Assembly: GCA_946807835.1 (NCBI GenBank)
Contig: OX327705.1
Span: 19,932,501-19,996,500 of the forward strand
Reading direction: 5' to 3'
Source: Ailanthus altissimus
Taxonomy: Eukaryota > Streptophyta > Magnoliopsida > Sapindales > Simaroubaceae
Length of the DNA: 64,000 nucleotides
Shown here piece by piece: positions 34,256 to 44,800 of the stretch; the stretch's first letter is position 1; every line of letters starts with the position of its first letter. The notes beneath the pieces were generated by a model. That model did not search any database. It was not told where the DNA came from and saw only the letters and a list, made by a program, of their open reading frames with translations. Position numbers and translations under genes: made by a program.

Positions 34256-35745
34256 TGATGAGTATAATTTAGATATATATTATGGCCTCATTTTATCTTT
34301 ATAATTGTTCATTTTCAAGTAAATTCGGAGTTATTTATGCATTGATTGTTGTTTTTACAGGTTTTAGTTATAATAAGATAGGATTAAAAATTAATGGAGA
34401 ATATAAGGAATAAAATCCAATGATTTAGAGGCAAAAGAAATGCACAGTGAAATGCTATTGCAAAATGGGGGCCAAAATAAAAGAAATGCAAAATTGGTGA
34501 TTAACACCCCTGCATTGCGATTTACAACGACTTGGCATTCTTACATCAAAGATGAACTCCCCTGCATTCCATTCATTAATGCCTCAGCATTCATGCATCA
34601 ACATAAACGCCCCGCGTGGTGAACATCAATGTTGGGGCAAAGTTTTAGATCTAGATCACAACGCCCCAACGTTGACAAAGAAACGTCGCAGCACTAGTCA
34701 CGCCCTTATGTTCAAGTATGATAATGCCCCGGCGTTGATTCAACACCAAAACGGTATCAGGGTAACACCCTAGCGTTTGATTATAACTATAAAACCTTGC
34801 ATTTTGCCGCTTAGAGGGAATTCTAGACCTCTTCTTGAAACACCTCAAATTCTTTCAAGTCTTACACCTTCCTAACTTAGAAAACAACCAATATTGACAA
34901 CCAATCCTTGAACTTGTACTTCATTTGCTTCAATCTTTACTGGTTTGATCTGAATTTACCTGCTTATATCATGTTTATATTTGTATTTGTATTTGATCTT
35001 GATATTATTATTATGTTGATCTAAGTTTAATTTCTAGAATTATAGCTTTGATCTTAATATGATGGATAGATTTGTTGGATCTGATTATTGTGAACTCAAT
35101 TCTTATTTAATTTGTTGAATCTTAATGCCTTTGATATATTGGGAATATATTGAATGATTTTGTAACAACTGAATAAACTTGGAAAATGAATTTAATTGTT
35201 AAGCCCATAATAAATTGATATATGATCATAAAGTAGTATTTGTAAGTTTCGATCTAAGATAGAAATATACCTAAATAACATGTATGGTTAATATAATTTT
35301 TACTTAATGAATTTTGATCTATTTAATTACTATAGGAATATAGAAAATTAATAAATCTTGGTATAATTACTTGACCATTGGAAGAAGTTTGTGGTGAGAT
35401 TTGTGTTGTGACCAATAATTAAATTGAGGGAATAATAATCAGAACACCATTGTTTGAAAAATCATATTAAGTGATAGTTATAATCCTTGATCTACATCAC
35501 ATATATTCAGATTTGTTGTCCAATTTGATTGTTTAATTACAATTAATAATGTAGATAACTTTTAGTTTATTTTTAATCAAACAAATAAAAAAATTAATTT
35601 TTCGGATAAAAGTGAGAGGATACAATTTTAGTAATTTATTAAAAATACGACAAATTCTTTGTGGGATCGACATTCTATTCACTCTATATTACTTGTTCTC
35701 GATAATGTGCACTTGTGTTTAATATAAAGGTTTTTGAAAATTTCC
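34256..35745 (+). repeat. Solo LTR-like repeat of another Athila/Tat family
   Basis: It starts TGATGAGTATAATTTAG and ends after TTGTGGGATCGACATTCTATTC...CTTGTTCTCGATAATGTGCACTTG, the kind of 3' end seen in LTR families A and B. A GC-richer block at about 34500-34780 repeats CGCCCC(A/G).CG words (AACGCCCCAACGTTG, AATGCCCCGGCGTTG). There is no internal gene and no proven target duplication, so the right edge is approximate. Confidence 0.6.
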
Positions 35746-36750
35746 ACCTAAGACCTTATTTTTAGATTCAGTTGTCATACATGTAGCCTCTATCTAGATA
35801 TTTGATGGGCTCGGTGATGACATGAAACAAGATAGAATTTTGCTGATGACTACGTCAATTGTGGGTCTTAATTATATATGGTAAGTGACTTGGTAAGGAT
35901 GACGTGTCTTCTCTAGTAGTGGGAGACTTAATTAAGATGACATGTCCTTTAATAATGAGACTGAATAATAATATGGACCAAGGTATGAGTCTCACTTGAT
36001 AAACTCCACAAAGTAGATTATAGAAGCCAATAAGCTTGAACTGCACTAAGCCTAATAGGATGACCTTGAATTGAACTAATCAACCTTTAAAAAGAAATTA
36101 AACTTAAGAGTCAACCCTCAAGACGCAATCGAAGTATCACTTTATTTTCCTCCAACAAATATTTACTCTTACTACGTAGGGGTATAATAATTTGTAAGAC
36201 ATGAAAGTTATGATAATACGATCTCCTCACTTGATAATTACAATAACATTTTTCTTCTCTCACTAAATGCAAATAGATACGAAAAATAAACGTCACTTTT
36301 CTTTGAAAAATTGTGCCGTGTATTTAAAGTTGATTTTATAGCCAAGCCAACCGACGAAACAATAGAGATTGTTGTACATATGTTAATATCAAAAAGTAAT
36401 TCAACTTCTAGAGAAATAAATGTAAATGTTGAGGACCTTCATGAAAGTATCCCAGCGCAACTGAGAAGACTAATGATTAACTGAGATGCAAGCATACAAT
36501 TACAACCAGAGGTTTGCATTTTGTCTTGTGCAAAATGCAAATTATTAAGAAAGCATGAAAAAGTAAAGTCGTCTCAGTTTTGCAGATTATTAATATAAAA
36601 GCACAAAAGGACTTCTTTTATTTCAACATAATCAGCATTTAAACTACCTTCCTCTTCTAGACCGGCATGTTCATCTTTGAGGTTGTGTCAACAATAGAAA
36701 AATGACATAGGCCAATTTCGACGAATTTTTAAATGGTAAATTATAAATTA
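35746..36750. other. Unassigned stretch with one possible coding remnant
   Basis: Mostly noncoding. A plus-strand frame is open from about 36303 to 36483 (about 60 codons, including IPAQLRRLMIN before the stop). A further open piece in another frame at about 36487-36597 includes CAKCK. I recognise no family and found no convincing splice sites, so I do not call a gene. Confidence 0.35.
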
Positions 36751-37637
36751 CTCCCTCTTATTTTAAACATTATTCATTTACCTTTCTAATATCTTATATT
36801 ATTTTAAAAAATATTATTATTACAAAAATTCTATTAAATTTTAATTATTTTTGTCTTTTTTATTTATCTACCCTCACATTACTATTTTTCATAAATTATT
36901 AATATATTTTTTTAGAAACAATACTAAAATAATAAAAATAATAAAAACTATAATATATTTATATTATCATGAAAGAATGAATATTTTAATTATTTTTTGT
37001 TTTTAATATTATATTTTTATTAATATTAATATTTTTTTAATGTATTAATATTTAATACTCATTAGAAAGAATAAATATCTTATAGCTTTTTTTATTTGTT
37101 AAAACACAATTACATAAAAAATAATGATAATAATAAAACTATAATATATTTATTCTTTCTCAAAAAGTATTAATCCTATTGTCATTAAAAAAACGTCATT
37201 AGAAATTCATTATTCTTAAAAAAATTAATTTTTAAATACATGAGTATTTAATATTATTTGAAAAAGAAAAATATATTACAGTTTCATTATTTTCATTATT
37301 TTAAAGTAATTATATTTTAGAAAAAAAACTATAACGTATTTATTCTTTCTAATGAGTATTAAATATTAATGCATTAAGAATATTAAATATTAATAAAAAT
37401 ATAAAATATAAAACAAAAGAAAAAAAGAAAAAAATAATCAAAATACTCATCATTTCATCATAATATAACTGATATTATTTTAATTATTTTAGTACTATTT
37501 TTATAAAAAATTACATTAATAATTTATAAAAAAATAGTAATATGAGGATAAATTGATAAAAACACTATAAGAATTAAAATTTAATAAAATCTTTATAATA
37601 GTAAGTTTTTTTCAAGTAATATGAAACATTAAGGAAG
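36751..37637. mobile_element. Long Stowaway-like MITE (Tc1/mariner type), 887 bp
   Basis: It begins CTCCCTCTTATTTTAAAC and ends with the imperfect reverse complement GAAACATTAAGGAAG. TA dinucleotides flank it (36749-36750 and 37638-37639), the target duplication of Tc1/mariner elements. The whole element folds back on itself, with long inverted arms (for example AATACTCATTAGAAAGAATAAATA near 37052 versus TATTCTTTCTAATGAGTATT near 37340). It is extremely AT-rich and encodes nothing. It is larger than most Stowaway MITEs. Confidence 0.75.
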
Positions 37638-37639
37638 TA

Positions 37640-37945
37640 AATGGGTAAATGTGTGTAATTTGAATTGATAGTAATGATTCTATTTTGATTTTCATCCGTA
37701 GCAAACCGAAATTGTCTATAGGGTGTTATTGTTTCATCAATAAAGTCCATAAGGTCATTCCCACAGACAAAGGGAAGCACTTAAATGTTCCAAATGCCAG
37801 TTATTTTTGTCAAATTTTGTGCTTATTGTGAAAAATAGGTTGCTTGGTGTTTGATTTAGAGCAGCTGTTCCTATGTGATTTGGATTGTCTGTTTCAATGG
37901 CTCCAAAATTGGGAAATGTTCTGGCATTAGCCATGAAACGTGGCT
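37640..37945 (-). pseudogene. Copia-type gag start, truncated
   Basis: On the minus strand an ATG at 37934-37932 opens just after a primer site. After broken frames it reads LPFVCGNDLMDFIDETITP at about 37720-37780, the conserved N-terminal gag region of many plant copia elements (normally W...VLP...G..L..FIDGT..P). Sequence homology stops at about 37640, where the MITE lies, and does not resume beyond it. Confidence 0.65.
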
Positions 37946-38525
37946 TGCTCTGATACGAAATTGAATTTGCAGAGATTTCGTACTGAAAATGCTGAAAAAT
38001 TGTACTCTAAAACAGCAGCTGTTTCTATTAAACTTGAAGAAGAATTACAACCGTAAGCTATGCTTTTACATAATCCATTGTGCATGCCCTATGTGCTCAT
38101 GTAATGTTTACATTAGATTAATAAACCAAATAATGAAAGAATGTTAGAGAATTGTTCTCCCAAGTTTGTGCAAAAACGTTTGCTAAAATGGTGCTTATGG
38201 TTCCCCTATTTTTTGTCTTGTTGTATTATCTGACTTGATTCCAATCTTGCCAACTCAGCATTTCTTCTTAAACTGTTTGTAGTGACACTAAAAACTTGCG
38301 AAACTCACACATTGTCCATGTTATAAGAAAGTAAAAGCTTTCAAGAGTGTTAAAAGACTGACTTTTAATATTCATATTCCATCTTCATTGAATAATTTAA
38401 GTTTTTAAATTTAACAGTTTCTCTGAAAATTGAAAGGAGAAATCAGTAAGAAGTTCGGTAATTTGGAACTTCTGAAGATGATCTGGGACTGGCAGATTAA
38501 TTTCTGCAGCATTGAAAAGTAATCA
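37946..38525 (-). repeat. Copia primer site and 5' LTR remnant (outer edge unknown)
   Basis: TTTCGTATCAGAGCA on the minus strand at 37946-37960 is a tRNA-Met primer site with one change. The sequence to its right, TTTTCAGTACGAAATCTCTGCAAATTCAA on the minus strand, has the look of a copia LTR end. How far the LTR extends towards the host gene's 3' end cannot be fixed without a second copy. Confidence 0.55.
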
Positions 38526-38527
38526 TC

Positions 38528-38756
38528 AAATAACTTCACTTCACTGAAAGAAAAGCTGCATTCCAACTGACGGTCTTACTTAACTGATCATAATCAATGA
38601 AAAATGTATTAAATATTTCTCAACACAATACATATTAAATTTGATTATTATATCAGTTTTTCACTCACTTGCAATCTACTTACTATTGAATTTGCATGAT
38701 TTAATAATAAGAGAAACTATAAGAGATGCTTTTCCTTCAGTGAAGTGAAGTTATTT
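38528..38756. repeat. Inverted-repeat element of 229 bp (small MITE candidate)
   Basis: Arms of about 33 bases, AAATAACTTCACTTCACTGAAAGAAAAGC at 38528 and its near reverse complement at 38724-38756, flank 160 AT-rich bases. No target duplication was identified. It lies about 130 bases beyond the stop codon of the host gene, possibly within or close to its 3' untranslated region. Confidence 0.55.
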
Positions 38757-38804
38757 ATGGCTGGATTCAAATTCAAACTACATAAAAACCTTGCTTCATG
38801 CTAA

Positions 38805-38810
38805 TTTATT
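38805..38810 (-). terminator. Candidate poly(A) signal of the host gene
   Basis: AATAAA on the minus strand, 76-81 bases past the stop codon at 38886. The position is suitable; there is no transcript evidence. Confidence 0.35.
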
Positions 38811-38885
38811 AGCTTCCAAATTCTAACATTAATGAATCTTGACCCTAAAACTATACTCCAAAGGGAAAAAGGACTAGGCTCTTCC

Positions 38886-41800
38886 CTATCTCTTGTCATC
38901 CAATGCCTACACAGTTTCCGAATAGAGAGGTCTCAGAATGAACACATGGGATATCAAATTAGAAAATGCCCAATTCAAATCAACAGAAAAAGATTAGAGA
39001 CAATACCTTGCTTTGGAACATTCTCATGGTCAGCACAAGAGTATCACGCATTCTAGGAAGAAAAAAAGAATCAAATGCATCGTGCTATAAAGCATTATAT
39101 TAATAAACAAAAGAAAATCACTGGTATAATTTTCCTAATAAACACTAAATAAAACTTGCAATTCCTAAAAAAAAAAAAAAAAGCCTTGATATACATTTAC
39201 GGCAATTAAGTGTAACTATGTAATCACAATGTGAAAGTTTATAATGTAATCACTATAAATCTTTTGTCTAATAGATCTTTTGTAAATCTTGCGGTGGTCC
39301 TCTAGTTCATCTCGCTTTTTGCGCTCATTTTTTTTTTGTAGTAATAAAAGTATTCTGTTTCTTATCAAAGAAAAAAAGAGGAAAGAAATTTAGATCTGTA
39401 TAGGGCATAAGAAATAGGCAATTTCTTTTGAATAGTTCTAACTTCTTGGGCATAGCACCCCATGGATAGAAACAATGGGCAATGAAGTGAAGTAACATGA
39501 TAAACTTCATCAAATCAATATTAATGATGATTTATTAGTCGACAAAATCAGGAGTATCAAAATCAATTCCATGAGAAATATGCAAAACATAAAGTATTAC
39601 CGAACATTATTTGTGCTGAAAGGATGTGAAGAACCATCAGAGCATGTTAAAACAAATTGTGTTGAGAGCCCATAAGGAATTTTGATCTGCAATATCAATG
39701 AGATAGATAATGATACGTATCATCTTAGGTATAAATTATGACACTCTATGTTGAAAAATCAAATCTCTTTATTTTCCCACAATCCTACAAGTTCCTGAAC
39801 TGTATATTGCATTTCAAACTGATACAGAAAGGTCCAGTGAGCAGGAACCTCACGGTCAATCATCTAGCAAGATTTGTCACAAGTGGAGAACTTGTGAAAA
39901 AGCATGAACTAATGACATCAACCATCTTGCATGTTAAGAACTGGGTAAATAATATCAATAGTCAATACAGGACTAATCCCTATAAGGAAAATTATTGATT
40001 AAGCAAACATAAAAATAATTTATTTAAAGAGTTCAACTTGGCAGCAACTGTAAATTTGTTGAATGCATATTTATGTGGTCTCCTAGTCAGACCTTGATAA
40101 ATAGGTGACTGAAAATAAAAAATCCTTGTTGTTGGTGAACAGTGTATCAAAATTAAGTAGCATACCGACAACTCCTGTGAAAAGTTCTCTTCAATTAGCA
40201 CAGCCTCTGTACTATTGATCTTGATTTGGTAACTAGACTGACTCAAGATAAGAGCTGCTGGCTCCCAATTCTCAGAAGAATCCATCTGTTAAAAGTAAGT
40301 TGTTGAATTCGTAATGGAATTTAACACATGTTTCATTTGAAAGGTAGGATGCATCCATCACGAACAATATAATAAGGATAATCAAGGTGTCATCTACAGC
40401 ATTTTAATTAGCATTGATCATCAATGGCAATTAGAAAATTAATAAATCAAAGACACAGCACAGCAGAAAAGCAGTCATTTTCCATAAACATTAATAATCT
40501 GGGAAGAGTACCAAACATGAACCCTTTGGGAAAGAAGAACCAATGAGCCTATCAGGATGATTCCTCTTAGAATGAGAAAATCTAGGGCAAAGTCATAATC
40601 ATGACAAATTTGAACCTATGGCTTGGGAAGCTCGCTCTGTCTATCTTTTATAACCTTGACACCCAGTACCTTCAACCTTTCTAATTCCACTGATTTGTGA
40701 ACTTGGGAAATTTCGCTCAGTGAATTTTCCTTCCTCTTTCTGGAAATATTTCAGGATAGTTCCATATCAAAATCATTTTTTCAGAATATATCAAACAACA
40801 CAATTCCTTATAAACTAGCATTTTCATTTAGTAATAGGATAAATTTATCACATCCCATGTCCCCAAAATATGACAATAGAGAAAATGAACTCACATATTT
40901 GGAACAACTGATTAAAATAAACCAACCTACCAGCAATAGAACACTAAATGCGGCATGACCTTTGGAGATGTATGCGTCAATCTCACTCTGCATATCCAGG
41001 TCTGCAAAGGAGCTCATCAGAACACTATGCAAATATCACAACTTTATGGGTGAAAAACTCAAAGAAATTAATGATTATCTAAAGAACATGAATTTACAGC
41101 ATCCTAAAATGTAAGGTAACATTTTTAACATGATATGAGAACTAAAACCAGATCAGGTGTCGAACCAGCCACAGATATTCTTTAAGTCACTTCAAGCAAT
41201 TTTTTTCTTTTTCATAAAAATCAAAAACTAAAGGAACGCATGACAGATTCATATTCCATGGAATCCAGTCCCACTTTTTTACCCAAAGGTCCAAACATGG
41301 CTATTAGGATGTGCATGCAACATTATTAATTTCACCAATTTACTAAACACAATAGTAGTTAGCAAACATCATTTTATTGAGTTATTCAGGAAGTCCTATT
41401 AGAACTTTAATGACAATGTTCAAAATAACATTCAGATTTATGAATTTTAGGTCCAACACGTAAAATCATATCGTAGATACTTACCGCACTTTATTTTGTT
41501 TTGATCATTAGCAAAAAGCCTCACTAATTCTCCCTGATAACATAAAATGGTGTGAGAGAAATAGTCAGGAAAGCAATATCATCATGTACTAAGAACATCA
41601 AAACTTGCAACTTTTGTGTTGAAAGATTTATTGGAGCAGTCACTACATGCACACACATGCAAACAAAAGGTTGAATTCATGAGTGCTGAAAGAGGTTAAA
41701 TTCATAAATCCAGAAAGAAATAAGTATCACATTTAACAAGTGATCTAAGAATGCAGCCAAAAGAGAGGAAATGAAGTAGAAAAAAAAAAAAATTATGCCA

Positions 41801-44800
41801 TTCCTAGAAAACATTAAGCTAACTTGTCCACTAAAAGGTGTTGGAAATTCACAGTCCAACCTAAAACTAAAATAATCAAGAATTTAAAATCAACAAGCAG
41901 AAAAAATAAAAACGAAGAAGAACGCTAGAGATTTGTAGTGATCCAGTTCTCATGAACCTACATCCACTTCCATGAGCTGAATAACATGCCCAACATTGCA
42001 CTATAACTCAAAAATAATACGGGGACTAAAATTACAATGGTATTCTAGCATATTTTCTTGCTTTCTCTCTCTATGGTATTTTCTCTCTCTATCTCTCTTT
42101 CTCTTTCTACTTGAAGAGAAAGGAGAAGAATCGGGTTCTCTTTTTATATCTCTCTCTTTTTACTTGAAAGGAATGGAGAAGAAATCATTATTAAAGACCC
42201 TACACCCACGGTCTTTATATAGGGTTTGATTTAAACCCTTTTTTGTCCATCCAACCTTGAGTTAGATTTGGATTTAGAAAGGAAAGATTTCAATTTGTTT
42301 CTTGCAAGAAAGAGGAAAATTACTTGATCTTTATTTGGAAAACTTCTTAATTGCTTTTTGACCAATATTCTTTACAAAAGGATTTACAAGTCTTGGAAAG
42401 AATATTAGTAGCATCAAATCAGAATACCTCAATTTATCCTTCATGTTGGAAAATATGTGGGATTTTACGTGATTGTAAGATACTTTAAGAAAGTGTTAAT
42501 TGTTTGATTTGGTACTAATTATAGACAAATTTAGGTGGTGTATTATTAGAAGGTTGACTTAGTTTAGTCTTTATTTTTGGATATGATTGTATTACCTTAT
42601 TTCTCTTCATTTTTCTTGATTTCGTCTTGATTGTATTCAGCCTATAAAGGATGTGCTACTATGTATTGTAATAGTGTGAAATATACAAAACCTTTCTCAA
42701 TTTCTCTGCTATGGTATTAGAGCACTAGGTATTTTTTCTAGGAAAAAATATTTCATCAACCAAAAGCTCCATAAGTTGTTTATAAGTTTGATCAACCAAG
42801 ATGGTAGAAGTCATACAAATCAGTCCCCAACCGAAGGAGTCTACAATCCATCAATAGGTTCCTGGAGATCTACAAAACGTTCAAGTTGTGTATAGGATGA
42901 ATGAAACAAACTATTTAAAGTGGTCGCAACGGGTTCAAACATTTTTGAAAGGAAAGGAAAAACTCAATCATCTTCTTGGAATAGGGACTAAGGAGGGAGA
43001 TCCGAAGTTTGCCGCATGGGATGAAGCGGATTCAATGGTCATGTCTTGGCTTTGGAATGTAATGGTATTCGAAGTGAGTGATACCGTTATGTTTTGACAA
43101 CTGCTGAAGATATATGGGAGGCAATCAGACAAACCTATTTGAAGAAAGATGATGCAACAAGAGTGTATGAGATCAAGGTGAAACTAACTGCTACGATAAG
43201 ATTGTAACAGAGTATGCCCACTGAAGAATTTGTGGCACGAGTTGGACTATGACCAAGTTCTCGAGTTAAAGAACGATGAAGACACTAGACTTTTATAGAA
43301 AAGGATGGAATATATGATTTCTTAGCAAAACTTAATCTAAAATTCAATACTATGAGAATCCAAACCTTGGGAAAAGGATTGTCATCCCTGAATGAAGCAT
43401 TTGCAATAATTCGAGCCAAGGAAAGCAGGAGAGGAGTCATGTTGGAACCGCAGCCATTAGAATGATCACCACTACTTACAATCGCCACCAATGAACAAAC
43501 CTCGAAGAAGAACTCTTCTGCCACCACAGATGACAAGAAATTCGACTCGAAAAGGACAAGGGAATCTGGTATACAACTATTGCAAGAAAACAGGTCAAAC
43601 AAAGGAATAACACCTGCTACAAGCTACATGGAAGGCCACAAAATGTGAATCAATCAAACCGAAATTTTGAAGGAAGAAATTGGCAGAAAAAAGGACAAGC
43701 CCACGTCACACAGACTAAGGCCAATAGTACCAGTGATCAACCAAAATCAAGCAACAAAGAATTCAATAAAGAAGAAATTGATCGTCTCCGATCCCTCCTC
43801 GACTCTCTTAAAAACCGTTAGGTGCCTGTTCATTGGCACTTTTTGATGTGTTTTGACTCTCATGTATTTAGTATCGCGGATAATGTTTTAATCTACCCTT
43901 ATTTCTGGATAGTCGATTCTGAAGCAACAAATCACATGACCAACTCATCCAATTTTTTATCCTCGTATAAACCATGCCCTAGCAATAAAAAGATCAATAT
44001 AGTCAACAAAAATTTAGTCACCATTGCTGGTGAAGGGGATAAATCCCTAGGATCTTCCTTATTCCTAAAAAATGTTTTGCATGTGCCAAAATTAACAACC
44101 ACTCTTATATCTATCAAACAAATCACTAAGGATATGAACTGCAACCTCATTTTCTCAAATAATTCTTATGTGTTTTAGGACAAAGCTTCAGGGAAGACAA
44201 TTGGACATGCCAACGAAAAAGATGGTCTCTATCTGTCTCGAAACTATGAATGGAAGAATGGAGACTAGAGTTGGTTATTCATCTAGTTTTTTGTCGAATT
44301 CTCCACAAATCAAGATAAAATTCTTCTTCTCCATTTACAACTTGGTCATCCTTCCTTTAGAACTCTTAGCCTTATGTTTCCTTCTCTATTTGAAAGTGTT
44401 AAGTTAAAACAGTTTCATTGTGATATGTGTGAACTACCAAACACAAGCGTGTTTCTTTCTCTTTGAGCAAGAATAAATCATTTGCTCATTTTCATTTAAT
44501 ACATAACGATGTTTGTGGTCCTTCATAGGTTGCTAATCATTCAAGGGCACGTTGGCTTGTCATTTTTATAGATGATTGTACACGGGTCGTTGTTACTTGA
44601 ACTTTTCTCATGAAGGAAAAATCTGATGTAGCCAACATTCTTTCCAAATTTTCATAACATGATAAAAACACAGTATGAGGTAGTGATTATAAGGGTGAGA
44701 ACTGACAAGGGAGAGAGTATTTTAATCAAACCTTATCACCCTATTTTAGCTAGGAAGGAACAGTTCATGACTCCTCGTGTATTGTCACATCTCAATAAAA

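Noticed and set aside
37990..38057. A plus-strand stretch bounded by TTTGCAG and GTAAGC that could be an exon.
   Set aside because: On the minus strand the adjoining bases are a tRNA-Met primer site followed by copia gag, so this piece is the end of a copia LTR. The splice-like words are chance.
43285..43602. A 105-codon minus-strand open frame opposite copia gag.
   Set aside because: It is the complement of degenerate gag sequence on the plus strand and has no domain of its own.
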